The position numbers and the translations under genes are program-made. DNA of 64,000 nucleotides, taken from NCBI RefSeq assembly GCF_018449515.1, contig NZ_JAAVUQ010000001.1, positions 496,001 to 560,000 of the forward strand, given 5' to 3'. Shown here one piece after another: positions 6,590 to 14,242 of this stretch. Numbering within the stretch: the first letter of the stretch is position 1; the number at the start of each line of letters is the position of its first letter. The stretch comes from Caballeronia sp. dw_19 (GTDB lineage Bacteria; Pseudomonadota; Gammaproteobacteria; Burkholderiales; Burkholderiaceae). The notes under the pieces were generated by a model. That model searched no databases. It was not told the DNA's origin and saw only the letters and a list, made by a program, of their open reading frames with translations.

Positions 6590-8694
6590 GTCCGCACACC
6601 GGTCGGGAACGGCCACGCAGCGGCAGGATCAAGGCCGTTGCCTTTCTTCAGCGTGGGGTGTGCTCGGTCGAACGACGCTTTGCCGGGCGGCACGTCGGCC
6701 GGCTTGCTAGCCACCGTTGGCGCGGGTTTCTTGGCTGTGACTTTCTTCGCCGACGCGGGCACTTTCTTCGCCGCGGGTGTCTTCTTCGCGGCCGGCGCCT
6801 TCAGCGCTGGCTTAGGCTTCGGCAGATCTTTCGGGCGCAGAGGCGTGGGCAGCCAGCCGCTGTCGGCAAGCAGCGCTTCGGCTTTCGTGCCGAGATCACC
6901 CTTCTTCAGTTTGTCCATCTCTTTGATCGCGAGCTCCCCGACGCCAGACTCAGCCAATGCGCCGGTCACGATGTCCTTACGCACCTGGCCGAGATAACTC
7001 TTGACCGTCGGTTGCCACCAGTCGGCCATATTCAAGCCAAGTGTCTGTTCGACTTGCTCAAGCTGGCGCGAATGCTCATTGCCGGCTGTGACGTTGATGC
7101 AGACCGCCGTGCAGTAGGCGAGCACTTCAACGACAAACGTGAGGTCCTGCTGGCCGAGCCAGGCGAAGAGCGTCGTCGGATCCTCCGGGAGTAACTTTTT
7201 CAGTTGCTCACGCCGCGCCTTCAGCTCGGTCGACGCCTTACTGCCTTCAAGATCATCGGCAGTCGTGTGCAGAGTCGATATCTGGTCGGTCGGCAAGATG
7301 TGGACTCCGCCCGAGCCGTAGTAGCCGGAGTAAAAAACCTTAGCGGAAAGCGTTGAGCAAAGTAAATCCAGCGCCACACGCGGTGCGTCGAGCAGATGCG
7401 CCGACATAGCAGCTGATCGATTTGCAGTGAGCTTGCGCAAGAGCGCTTCGCTATGGATCGGCCGGTCGTCGACGGGCTCCTCGCCAGCGGCGATCGCCTT
7501 CGCTTTCTCTGCTGCCTTCACCTGCTTCGGATCGGCCGGCGGAATCATGCCGCGATGAATCTCAAGCGCGCCGCTGCGGTCGAGCCCGATCAGCACACCG
7601 GCCTTCTTCATTTGCCGGTCGGACCACGTCTCGCACAGCGATTGAATTGCGGCGACGCGTGCTTGCTTCGCTGCGATCTCCTGCTCAATCTGCTCGATTT
7701 CGCCATCAGTCAATTCAACTGATTCGTCATCGGGATCCAACTTCTCATTCAGCGTGCCCAACTCAGCTTCGAGATTGGAGATCTCAGCCTTCTCCGCGTC
7801 AGTGAGTGTCCGCACTGTGGGTTTGCTACGGCCGTACGGCTGCGTGACGCTCCAGGTCATTTCCGATACGATCTTCGCGAACGCCCAGCCGTCGGCGCGG
7901 TACTGCTCGGCGATTTGCTCCAGCTTCTTCTGGCCGAGCGATTCGAGCAGTGCAGCGTCGCTGATGTAGCCGCTATTCGGTCCGCCGAAGAGGTCACGCA
8001 CGACTGCGCCGCCGGCGGCCTCATATGCGTCGAGTCCGACGAATTGACCCATGCGGCTCGCCGACGCGCTTGTCTTGTCCTTCATCAACCGCTCACGAAG
8101 GCCGTACGCGTTACGCTGGAAGGTAGGCGCATCATTCCACGCCTTTTCCTGCTGCTTGTGCGAGTCGGCCAGCGTGAAGACCTGGAGCACTTCAAGGGTC
8201 ATCGCACCTTTGCGATACAGATCCACCAGCTTCGGGGAGACCTTGGCTAACTGCAGGCGGCGGCGTACGACGAGAGGCGTCACCCCAAATTGCGCGGCAA
8301 TGTCCTCGATCGGCGAACCCGCGTTGACCATCGTCTTGAACGCATCGAACTCATCGGCCGGGTGCATCGACGCGCGACCACTGTTTTCGGCGACGCTCGC
8401 AGGCAGCGCGTGTTCATCGGTAGTGACCAGGTAGAACACAGGATGATCAGCTGGCACTTTGCCCCGTTGCTCGAGCAGCTTGAACGCGCGATACCGCCGG
8501 CCGCCGCCCACGACGCCGTGCTCACCGTCTTCCGGCACGACGATCATGTTTTGCAGCTGGCCCTGCGAGTGCAGCAAAGCGGCGAGCTCGGAGATGTCGC
8601 CCGTATCTCCGAATCGCGCATTGCGCGGGGAGATATGCAACTGGTTGAGCGGCAGCGAGATGATGCGGCCTTCGATTTTTTGTGCTTTCGGCAT
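6586..8694 (-). CDS. Large ParB/RepB-family DNA-binding protein
   Basis: 702 aa. ParB N-terminal domain at about residues 12-100 (LPLNQLHISPRNARFG, box GGGRRYRAF), then the central HTH (IEDIAAQFGVTPLVVRRRLQ). A coiled-coil region with two acidic stretches lies in the middle (LNEKLDPDDESVELTDGE). A Lys/Ala/Pro-rich tail (about 625-690, AAKKTPAAKK-type repeats) resembles histone H1-like linkers. Known: ParB-type NTPase clamps bind parS and partition DNA; plasmids and some Burkholderiales phages carry this long form. No parA is adjacent, so partitioning is doubtful; transcription or DNA-packaging roles are possible. Member of the leftward early operon. Confidence 0.85.
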   Translation of the reverse strand: MPKAQKIEGRIISLPLNQLHISPRNARFGDTGDISELAALLHSQGQLQNMIVVPEDGEHGVVGGGRRYRAFKLLEQRGKVPADHPVFYLVTTDEHALPASVAENSGRASMHPADEFDAFKTMVNAGSPIEDIAAQFGVTPLVVRRRLQLAKVSPKLVDLYRKGAMTLEVLQVFTLADSHKQQEKAWNDAPTFQRNAYGLRERLMKDKTSASASRMGQFVGLDAYEAAGGAVVRDLFGGPNSGYISDAALLESLGQKKLEQIAEQYRADGWAFAKIVSEMTWSVTQPYGRSKPTVRTLTDAEKAEISNLEAELGTLNEKLDPDDESVELTDGEIEQIEQEIAAKQARVAAIQSLCETWSDRQMKKAGVLIGLDRSGALEIHRGMIPPADPKQVKAAEKAKAIAAGEEPVDDRPIHSEALLRKLTANRSAAMSAHLLDAPRVALDLLCSTLSAKVFYSGYYGSGGVHILPTDQISTLHTTADDLEGSKASTELKARREQLKKLLPEDPTTLFAWLGQQDLTFVVEVLAYCTAVCINVTAGNEHSRQLEQVEQTLGLNMADWWQPTVKSYLGQVRKDIVTGALAESGVGELAIKEMDKLKKGDLGTKAEALLADSGWLPTPLRPKDLPKPKPALKAPAAKKTPAAKKVPASAKKVTAKKPAPTVASKPADVPPGKASFDRAHPTLKKGNGLDPAAAWPFPTGVRT

Positions 8695-8728
8695 GTTCTA
8701 TCCTGATGGTCTGGCTTTTCGTCGCGCT

Positions 8729-9406
8729 TTAGCTGTGCTTCGGGCCTGAGGTCTCGACAAGTTCGAGGAACATCTGCAGCACGCCCATCTGCAGCGCACT
8801 GAGTTCAACGGTCGAGCCTCCGCTGCGAACTTGCATCGCGCCGTCGGGCCACACGGCTACCGAGAAATTGGAAACCGACATGGTCGCGATCGGCAGATAT
8901 TTCGGCTTCTCGTCATCGTCGTGTTTGTCGAGCTCTCGAGCGATAGTCGGCTCGATCGCCGGCGCGCTGGGCGCAGGCGCAGCCTTCTGCTCTTTCGGCG
9001 CGCCGGCTCTGACACGCTTTGTCGGGCGCGATGCCGGCTCAACGCCGACAGAGAACAAATTGCCCAGCCTGGTGATGCGACCATCGGTTAGCGCGGACTT
9101 CAGATACGCCACGATGTCACTCTGATCGATGCCGAGTGCGGTGGCCAGCGCCGTGCGTTTGGCCGTTCGATCGGGGCATGTCGCCAGGAACGCAAGCGCC
9201 TGGTCGACTTTCGTCCCTGTCCGAACTACCGGTTCGGCTGCGAGGTGGACGATCTCCGCAGCCAGCGAACCCGGCTTCAAGATCGGCGCGGCAGGAAATC
9301 CCGTGGACGGCGACGACGGCGCCGTCGGCTCTTCTACGAGGTCAGGCGCCGCGCTGATCGCCGTCGGGAAGAGATTGTTTGCATGCGCTGCAGTCGTGAT
9401 GTCCAT
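8729..9406 (-). CDS. Phage protein, 225 aa, possible winged-helix segment
   Basis: Residues 65-115 look like a small DNA-binding helix set (VDQALAFLATCPDRTAKRTA, then ALGIDQSDIVAYLKSAL, DGRITRLGNLF), similar in style to winged-helix domains of phage regulators. The N-terminus is Pro/Ala/Ser-rich and disordered, and a charged linker (ELDKHDDDEKPKY) separates a C-terminal beta segment. It lies 34 bp upstream of the ParB-family gene, so the two may act on the same DNA. Family not recognised. Confidence 0.65.
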   Translation of the reverse strand: MDITTAAHANNLFPTAISAAPDLVEEPTAPSSPSTGFPAAPILKPGSLAAEIVHLAAEPVVRTGTKVDQALAFLATCPDRTAKRTALATALGIDQSDIVAYLKSALTDGRITRLGNLFSVGVEPASRPTKRVRAGAPKEQKAAPAPSAPAIEPTIARELDKHDDDEKPKYLPIATMSVSNFSVAVWPDGAMQVRSGGSTVELSALQMGVLQMFLELVETSGPKHS

Positions 9407-9423
9407 GGCGTCCGGATCCCGAA

Positions 9424-9849
9424 TCAGTGAGTGGTGTGCGGCTGAACTTCTGCCGAGCTGAAGACGGCGGCAAGGATCCGCGAGAGTGCTGCACTGCTAT
9501 AGCCGATGGCGGCGCGTTCGATCCGGGCGTCGCGTTCGCGGGCCAACTGCAAAGCGTCAAGCCACAAGGCGTCATGCTTGGGCGATTCCAGCCAAACCGA
9601 AACCCAACAGCCAGCGCCGTACGCCGCATCAAACTTTTCCACCGCGCTCAAGCGCGTGCGACTGACGACTTCGGCGGTGTCATGATTTGCGTCGCTCACG
9701 TGGACCGTTGCCATCGCATAGCGGCAATACGGGAGCGTCCACCCATCGAACATCGTCGTAGCCAGGCGCAACCCGTCTTCGCCGAGCGCCACGATGCGAT
9801 GCAGGACATCGGTTGGTCGCGAGTCGTCAAAAATGAAAATGGTCTTCAT
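9424..9849 (-). CDS. Phage protein, 141 aa, unknown function
   Basis: Starts MKTIFIFDDSRPTDVLHRIV with an alternating beta/alpha look, then a region rich in Trp, Tyr and Asp (WTLPYCRYAMATVHVSDA) and a helical C-terminus (ALQLARERDARIERAAIGY). Known families were not recognised. RBS AGGAGAG lies just before the ATG at 9849. Operon context: early leftward genes between ParB-family and zinc-finger-like genes. Confidence 0.65.
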   Translation of the reverse strand: MKTIFIFDDSRPTDVLHRIVALGEDGLRLATTMFDGWTLPYCRYAMATVHVSDANHDTAEVVSRTRLSAVEKFDAAYGAGCWVSVWLESPKHDALWLDALQLARERDARIERAAIGYSSAALSRILAAVFSSAEVQPHTTH

Positions 9850-9904
9850 GAATTCTCTCCTGCAGGTCGTGGCGCGTCGCGCCGAGGATTGTTAAAACAG
9901 CCGC

Positions 9905-10486
9905 TTAGACGTAGTCAGCCAATGCCGCATGCTTCGGGAAGTACTTGGTCGCTCGCTTGACCTTCATATCGAGCTTCATCACTGCAACCTCACCATCTGC
10001 GCGGGCGAGCTCATAGAGCGGCGGCGTCGCGGCCTGGAACGAGTCCATCACCTCTTGACGATTCGCCCGCCGACCGCCGGCGTACCAGAACGTCTGTTCA
10101 GGTTCGCCGATGTGAAACACGGTGGTGCTGCCGACATGCCCGAGCGAGTAACCACGCGTCACCCAGACCAACGTCACGAACGCACGGGAAAGCGCCGCCG
10201 CGGAAAATCTGGCGCAATCGATATGCGCCGGCGGCTCGGTAGCTGTGCGCATGACGGCCATTACTGGATCGAGCAAAAATGCCTTGTATTGCCCGATTAA
10301 CTCGCCACACAGCGAACACCAGCGTTGATCGTGGCAAGCCGCGAGCTTGCGTGGATCCACCACGCTGAAGTTCGGTTCGCCGTCAGTCCAGGCGCACACG
10401 AAGGGCACCGGATATCCCTCATGGTTCACTGGCAAATTACGCATGCGCGGCGGAACGGTCGGAAGACCGGGTCGATATGTTTTCAT
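9905..10486 (-). CDS. Phage protein, 193 aa, Cys/His motif
   Basis: Residues 45-65 contain HDQRWCSLCGELIGQYKAF, a CxxC knuckle, with a later His-x2-Cys pair (AHIDCARFS). Together these could form a zinc site. The start MKTYRPGLPTVPPRMRNLPV resembles a family of phage and plasmid hypothetical proteins in Burkholderiales that open with a proline-rich segment. The start overlaps the stop of the 61-aa membrane gene. The biochemical function is unknown. Confidence 0.7.
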   Translation of the reverse strand: MKTYRPGLPTVPPRMRNLPVNHEGYPVPFVCAWTDGEPNFSVVDPRKLAACHDQRWCSLCGELIGQYKAFLLDPVMAVMRTATEPPAHIDCARFSAAALSRAFVTLVWVTRGYSLGHVGSTTVFHIGEPEQTFWYAGGRRANRQEVMDSFQAATPPLYELARADGEVAVMKLDMKVKRATKYFPKHAALADYV

Positions 10487-10668
10487 TGAAGATCCTCGAA
10501 AAGGCCACGAAGCGAGCGTGCGGCCTGGAATGCACGATCGGCCGCGGAATCAACTTCCTCGCCGGTATCGACGTTGCGACTCATGCCGAAGTAGCAGAAC
10601 GTGCGTGCGACGATCACCGACAAAATGAAAAACAAGGCGAGCCAGCAGTACAGATTCATGACGTTCAC
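10483..10668 (-). CDS. Small membrane protein, 61 aa
   Basis: One strong N-terminal TM segment (LYCWLALFFILSVIVARTF) followed by a soluble helical tail (DSAADRAFQAARSLRGLFED). ATG at 10668 overlaps the upstream stop; a second Met four codons in is an alternative. The context of tightly packed coupled genes supports it being real. Function unknown. Confidence 0.6.
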   Translation of the reverse strand: MNVMNLYCWLALFFILSVIVARTFCYFGMSRNVDTGEEVDSAADRAFQAARSLRGLFEDLQ

Positions 10669-10919
10669 TCCACGGTAACGAGCTGGACCGCACTAGCCGA
10701 AGCAGCCGACTCGACGATGGCCATCGAGTCTCGGACGTTCTGAAGCATTTCACCGATGACCTGGCGCGCAGCTCCGAAGGGAACGAGATGGCTGGCGGCG
10801 CGCAGCGCGTTCTCGGCGCCACGCAAAACAAGGTGCTGCCCAATCAGTTCCGGACCATTCATTTCGGCGACCAGAGCGGCGAACTTCTCCAGGTCACGCA
10901 GGTTTTCGATGACAGCCAT
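10665..10919 (-). CDS. Small helical phage protein, 84 aa
   Basis: MAVIENLRDLEKFAALVAEM with amphipathic helices throughout and no Cys. It is coupled by overlap to the membrane protein downstream and lies 3 bp after the 86-aa gene upstream. The family is not recognised; helical, neutral and about 9 kDa. Confidence 0.6.
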   Translation of the reverse strand: MAVIENLRDLEKFAALVAEMNGPELIGQHLVLRGAENALRAASHLVPFGAARQVIGEMLQNVRDSMAIVESAASASAVQLVTVE

Positions 10920-10922
10920 GGT

Positions 10923-11183
10923 TCATTCCTCGTCGAAATCGTTGGCGGCGCGCCGCTTGATATCGACGCACTGATCGTCGAAACCAAACGCGCCCTGCAA
11001 ACCCGTAGCCGGACGCGGCGCGGAAAACCGACGTGCCCGCGGGTTCGGATTTATCTGTGCCCGCACGGCCGCCTGGACGACGGCGCGCGCTGCAGGGTTC
11101 AGATCCTTCGGCTCTGCGAAACCAAGTGCGCGGCACGCAAGCGCCAGCATTTCGTCGGGGAGGCGAACGGGCGTCGGGCGCAT
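10923..11183 (-). CDS. Small phage protein, 86 aa, unknown function
   Basis: Starts MRPTPVRLPDEMLALACRAL, 1 nt after the stop of the AlpA-like gene, which fixes the start. The central segment AARAVVQAAVRAQINPNPRARR is basic and could contact nucleic acid. The acidic C-terminus ends ANDFDEE. Function unknown. Confidence 0.6.
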   Translation of the reverse strand: MRPTPVRLPDEMLALACRALGFAEPKDLNPAARAVVQAAVRAQINPNPRARRFSAPRPATGLQGAFGFDDQCVDIKRRAANDFDEE

Positions 11184-11184
11184 T

Positions 11185-11682
11185 TCAGATTTCCCCGTTT
11201 CTGACAGCGAGAAGCGCGTCCGCGCAGAGATAGGCTGCCCGCGCAGCAACCTCTACATAGGTCTCATCGGCATTAGCGTTTTCTTGCGGAGAAACTGTGG
11301 GATCTCCGGAATGAAACGGCCACGGGTCCTGTGAATCTCGATTCATGATCGACTTGAATGCTTCGATCGCGAAATGATCGCGAAGAGCGATCTGCGATGG
11401 CGCAGACTTCTTCTTGGATATCGACCCTGCCGGAGAAATCTTGGCGTCGCCCTGGTCGTCGTCTTTCTGCTCACGGGTTCCAAGAGCAAGGACAACGCGA
11501 AGCTCACCAACATTCCAGCGCGTGGAGCCACCGATCTTGCGTGGTTTTGGGAGAGCGCCGCTCTTGCTCCGGTCCCATACGGTGGATACGTTGCAACCGC
11601 ATAGAGCAGCCACGGTTTTATCATCGACCATAGCCGCATCAGGCATCTCGTCAAAGCTAGAGAGCGCTTTTTTCGTATCCAT
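11185..11682 (-). CDS. AlpA/MerR-like HTH protein, 165 aa
   Basis: Residues 20-60 form a winged-helix excisionase-type domain (KTVAALCGCNVSTVWDRSKS, then KPRKIGGSTRWNVGEL). Known: AlpA-family proteins act as excisionases or regulators in phages. The rest is a charged linker and a C-terminal helix (YVEVAARAAYLCADALLAV) shared with many small phage proteins. It sits in the left arm running toward the expected integrase, which would suit an excisionase/regulator role, but direct evidence is lacking. Confidence 0.7.
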   Translation of the reverse strand: MDTKKALSSFDEMPDAAMVDDKTVAALCGCNVSTVWDRSKSGALPKPRKIGGSTRWNVGELRVVLALGTREQKDDDQGDAKISPAGSISKKKSAPSQIALRDHFAIEAFKSIMNRDSQDPWPFHSGDPTVSPQENANADETYVEVAARAAYLCADALLAVRNGEI

Positions 11683-11733
11683 TACAGAGCCTTTAGATAG
11701 CGGTGAGTCGATGAGTAAATATTCGGGCGCATA

Positions 11734-12057
11734 TCAAGCTCCAGTCCGGGCGATCACGGCGGCGCGTTCGTTGGCACGTGTTACGCCCTCGCCGTCAACG
11801 TGGTCGCGCGCATTGAGGCGTCCCCAATCGAGCTTTTGGTCGGGTGTCATCAAGTTCAATGCATTGCGGATGATCAGGTGCGCAGCACGCAACTCCCCGA
11901 GCAAATCAAGCGCGCAGGAAGCGACGCGGGCGTTCTCACGCGCCTCCGCTTCAGGGACCAGAGCTGCTGGCTCGAAAATGCTCGCGCAGGTGCTGCCTTG
12001 CATAACGCGACCTTCGGAAGTGAAGGTCCACGGACCCGATGTATGAGATGTCGTCAT
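11734..12057 (-). CDS. HTSGPW-family small phage protein, 107 aa
   Basis: Begins MTTSHTSGPWTFTSEGRVMQ. Known: a large group of tailed-phage proteins opens with an HTPGPW-type motif and continues with an Asn/Ala-rich helix ending in an ELLxAL-like segment; here the matching part is ENARVASCALDLLGELRAAH. The start at 12057 is set by that motif and by the 1-nt gap from the stop of the 46-aa gene. Function is not established for the family. Confidence 0.7.
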   Translation of the reverse strand: MTTSHTSGPWTFTSEGRVMQGSTCASIFEPAALVPEAEARENARVASCALDLLGELRAAHLIIRNALNLMTPDQKLDWGRLNARDHVDGEGVTRANERAAVIARTGA

Positions 12058-12058
12058 G

Positions 12059-12199
12059 TCAGCACCACACCACATCGCTGTAATCCACAGTGCGCTCGTA
12101 ACCGAACGACCCGTACTGCAGGTAGGCATGGATCAGCACGATGAGAACGATGTGATTCCCCTTGCCGAGGTCACGCACGTAATCGGTGTAGAAGGACAT
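12059..12199 (-). CDS. 46-aa small protein
   Basis: MSFYTDYVRDLGKGNHIVLI, then VLIHAYLQYGSFGYERTVDY. Its stop is 1 nt before the next start and its own start is 8 nt after the upstream stop, so it fills the operon precisely. Tyr-rich with one moderately hydrophobic segment. Unknown function. Confidence 0.5.
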   Translation of the reverse strand: MSFYTDYVRDLGKGNHIVLIVLIHAYLQYGSFGYERTVDYSDVVWC

Positions 12200-12207
12200 G
12201 GTAGTTC

Positions 12208-12444
12208 TCACAGGCAGTGAGTGAACGAGCAACCAACGTCACCAGCGGCGGCGCGATCCTGGTACTGCATGTAGCCGATGACCAGCAAATAGGCGAAGCA
12301 CACACCCAGGACGGCCAGGAGATTGCGGACGACTCGAAACGCGCGCTTGGCGAAGCGCACGCCGCGACGGATGCGCGGCTGAACCGGTGCACCTGTATGC
12401 GTATACGGTGCGGCGTTCGTCACTGCGTTTCGTTGGTCGGCCAT
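12208..12444 (-). CDS. First gene of leftward operon, single-TM protein, 78 aa
   Basis: MADQRNAVTNAAPYTHTGAP, a basic stretch (RIRRGVRFAKRAFRVVRN), then a TM helix (LLAVLGVCFAYLLVIGYM) and a short periplasmic tail. Positive-inside topology fits N-in, C-out. It lies just downstream of the operator-covered leftward promoter, so it is the first early product. Lambda pL operons often begin with small membrane or host-interaction proteins; the exact role is unknown. Confidence 0.65.
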   Translation of the reverse strand: MADQRNAVTNAAPYTHTGAPVQPRIRRGVRFAKRAFRVVRNLLAVLGVCFAYLLVIGYMQYQDRAAAGDVGCSFTHCL

Positions 12445-12488
12445 CTCGCGTGCTCCCGTGGTCTGTGTTGTTTGCTGCGTTGGATTGA

Positions 12489-12538
12489 ATTTAAGCAGAC
12501 TCAACTTTGAACGTCAAGAACAATTTGAGTGCACTCAA
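12489..12538 (-). promoter_or_regulatory. Leftward early promoter (pL-like) with two CI-type operators
   Basis: On the minus strand TTGACG (12517-12512) and TTAAAT (12494-12489) are separated by 17 bp. Two palindromic sites flank it: 12490-12504 (TTTAAGCAGACTCAA) covers the -10, and 12524-12538 (TTTGAGTGCACTCAA) lies just upstream of the -35. Both match the three sites between cI and cro (14,242-14,304), so the same repressor should silence both early promoters. Confidence 0.75.
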
Positions 12539-12550
12539 CTTTAAAGGCAC

Positions 12551-12572
12551 AAAAAAGCCAGCGATCACTGGC
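12551..12572 (-). terminator. Terminator of the leftward ribbon-helix-helix gene
   Basis: GCCAG/CTGGC stem with a 6-nt loop, followed on the minus strand by six T residues. It lies 9 bp after the stop of the 128-aa gene and before the pL-like promoter, so it insulates the two transcripts. Confidence 0.65.
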
Positions 12573-12580
12573 GGCCTTCT

Positions 12581-12967
12581 TTACTTTGGCTTCTTGGCGC
12601 CGATCCAGACCGCAGTCTCCGCCGGCAACCTCTCTCGCGCTTCATCAAGGAGCGTCCCTATTTTTGAAAGAGGAATTCCGTCCGAAATATCTACGACGAG
12701 AACCGCCGGTGCCTTTCGGCCGAGGCCTGCAGCTAGCGTGCGCACGACCTCTTCCTCGAAGGTGGTTGACGAGGCCCGCGCACGTGCTTCGATGGCATCG
12801 CGCAGGCTCGCTGGCAACACGAAGTTACGTCCTGTGAACGTGGACGACAGGCGCGCGACGATCTCGCCGTTGAGCGACCGGTGAGAAGCGTCTGCCTCGA
12901 GTTCCAGTTGATGATGAAGGTCCCCGGGGAGGCGCAGTGTGATTCTTGATTGTTTGTCGGCATCCAT
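12581..12967 (-). CDS. Arc-family ribbon-helix-helix regulator, 128 aa, two-domain
   Basis: Arc/MetJ-type domain at residues 5-45: beta strand SRITLRLPGDLHHQLELEA followed by SHRSLNGEIVARL, the classic SLNxEIV helix. A second region repeats the pattern (FVLPASLRDAIEARARASST, then FEEEVVRTLAAGL), so it may carry two RHH-like units. The last 40 residues resemble a small alpha/beta fold. Known: such proteins bind short palindromes as dimers of dimers. It faces a second Arc-like gene across an operator array at 12,979-13,062 and is probably autoregulated. Confidence 0.8.
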   Translation of the reverse strand: MDADKQSRITLRLPGDLHHQLELEADASHRSLNGEIVARLSSTFTGRNFVLPASLRDAIEARARASSTTFEEEVVRTLAAGLGRKAPAVLVVDISDGIPLSKIGTLLDEARERLPAETAVWIGAKKPK

Positions 12968-12978
12968 GGCCCCAAGGC

Positions 12979-13062
12979 TACACCATTCTAGTGTCAAAAT
13001 AGTATTTGACACCACCATGGTGCCTCTCTACGATCACTCGAACAAGACACCAAAATGGTGTC
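12979..13062. promoter_or_regulatory. Three 17-bp operator repeats and a divergent promoter
   Basis: Related 17-mers: 12979-12995 (TACACCATTCTAGTGTC), 13008-13024 (GACACCACCATGGTGCC) and 13046-13062 (GACACCAAAATGGTGTC, a perfect 7+7 palindrome). A GTGTCAAA-N6-TTTGACAC palindrome overlaps at 12991-13012. A rightward promoter TTGACA-17-TACGAT (13006-13034) has the middle operator in its spacer; a minus-strand -10 (TACTAT) lies at 13004-12999. The likely ligands are the two flanking Arc-like proteins. Confidence 0.7.
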
Positions 13063-13098
13063 ATTTAGAGCCATTGAAGCGCAGCGAGGAATCATAGA

Positions 13099-13281
13099 AT
13101 GGAAACCACTGAACGCGGAAAGGCTTTCAACCTTCGCATACCGCCGGAACTGCGGGTATGGCTGGAGGAGGAAGCCAGGAGCAACATGCGGAGCTTGAAT
13201 AACGAGATTGTTTTCAAACTCAGTCAGGCGAAATTGCATGCCGAGTGTGATGGAAAGAGTCCCGGACAACCGCCGATCTAG
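13099..13281 (+). CDS. Arc-family ribbon-helix-helix protein, 60 aa
   Basis: METTERGKAFNLRIPPELRV, then SNMRSLNNEIVFKLSQAKL. This is the Arc fold in its usual length: strand FNLRIP, helix, turn with SLNNEIV. Divergent from the other RHH gene and driven by the operator-covered rightward promoter. Such pairs in P22-like phages include Arc and Mnt, which control immunity functions; by analogy it is a regulator, target unproven. Confidence 0.8.
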   Translation: METTERGKAFNLRIPPELRVWLEEEARSNMRSLNNEIVFKLSQAKLHAECDGKSPGQPPI

Positions 13282-13409
13282 CCGATCGACATATAGGGAT
13301 GTTTACCGTTCATCATCGGCCGAAAACGGAGTACCTTGATGCGCTCAGTATGCAGAATTTACCGCTTGCCAAAGTAGTAAGCGGAGATAACGAGCCCATA
13401 GGAATTTGA

Positions 13410-13700
13410 ATGAATGACTCTTTCACGTCGGAGCCGCCGGAAGACAGCCGAGCGACTGTTTTTGTCGGGCCGATGAAGAAAAAGGAGAGCTCCGGCCGAG
13501 CTCCGTCCTTGTATATCGTCAGCAGCGATCCGCCACGCAAACGCAAACTGAAGGCGATTCGTGTCTCATCTCACGTGACAATCGCTGTCAATGTTGATGG
13601 GTATATGGAGTTCGATTCCAACTTTGCCCCCGAAGATGCGGACCGCATGGTCGACGCCCTGCTCGTGATGTTGGTCAAAGCCCGTCGCGCTGCATCGTAG
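13410..13700 (+). CDS. Phage protein, 96 aa, unknown function
   Basis: MNDSFTSEPPEDSRATVFVG with a basic central patch (PPRKRKLKAIRVSSHVT), then a beta hairpin (VTIAVNVDGYMEFDSNF) and a C-terminal helix (ADRMVDALLVMLVKARRAA). RBS AGGA lies 9 nt upstream of the ATG. It ends next to the convergent cI-like stop. It may be co-transcribed with the Arc-like gene. Function not recognised. Confidence 0.55.
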   Translation: MNDSFTSEPPEDSRATVFVGPMKKKESSGRAPSLYIVSSDPPRKRKLKAIRVSSHVTIAVNVDGYMEFDSNFAPEDADRMVDALLVMLVKARRAAS

Positions 13701-13705
13701 CTCGA

Positions 13706-14242
13706 TCAAAGAGCTTTTTTGCGCCTGCGCGGTTTCGACTGCCTTTCCTCGAACTGGGCTTCTGCGTCGCGTTGCGCGGCGGCGAGGTCTGGTGTCGCCC
13801 CGCGATTCGACTGGCCGACAGTCGCTGCGAAAATCACGCTGAAGGCGCGAAGGGTCTCTTTGGGAACAGCTTTTTCGTGATCAGCATGCGCGATCAATCC
13901 GACCAGCTTTACTGCCTCTCGGCTAAGGCTGTCATCGCGGACAGGCGCCGTCGTGGGTGCACCGTCGCGCGGACCAGCGCCGTGCAAAGTTGTACCGGCC
14001 GCCCGCATCGGCCCTTCTTCATTCCATAGCCACTCCACCCGGACCTTCAGATATTTCGCCAATCCGAACAGCGAAGCCGCTTTCAACTGCTCGGTGGTCC
14101 CCTGAAGCCAGAGCGTCACCGCCGATGACGAAACACCCGCCGCTTTAGCCAGGTCCTTTTGCAAGATCTTCATGCCTAACTCGTCACCGCGTATCGCGGC
14201 AGCGTGATTTAGGCGATCTACGAACGTGGGCAGGGTTTTCAT
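13706..14242 (-). CDS. CI-like repressor, XRE-type HTH
   Basis: 178 aa from MKTLPTFVDRLNHAAAIRGD. HTH: LQKDLAKAAGVSSSAVTLWL (about residues 27-46), followed by LFGLAKYLKVRVEWLWNEEG, the region shared with lambdoid repressors. The C-terminal part lacks a recognisable LexA-type Ser/Lys autoprotease, so induction may need another factor. An alternative start at 14266 would put the start codon inside an operator. Divergent from the Cro-like gene with three operators between them: this is the immunity switch. Confidence 0.85.
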   Translation of the reverse strand: MKTLPTFVDRLNHAAAIRGDELGMKILQKDLAKAAGVSSSAVTLWLQGTTEQLKAASLFGLAKYLKVRVEWLWNEEGPMRAAGTTLHGAGPRDGAPTTAPVRDDSLSREAVKLVGLIAHADHEKAVPKETLRAFSVIFAATVGQSNRGATPDLAAAQRDAEAQFEERQSKPRRRKKAL

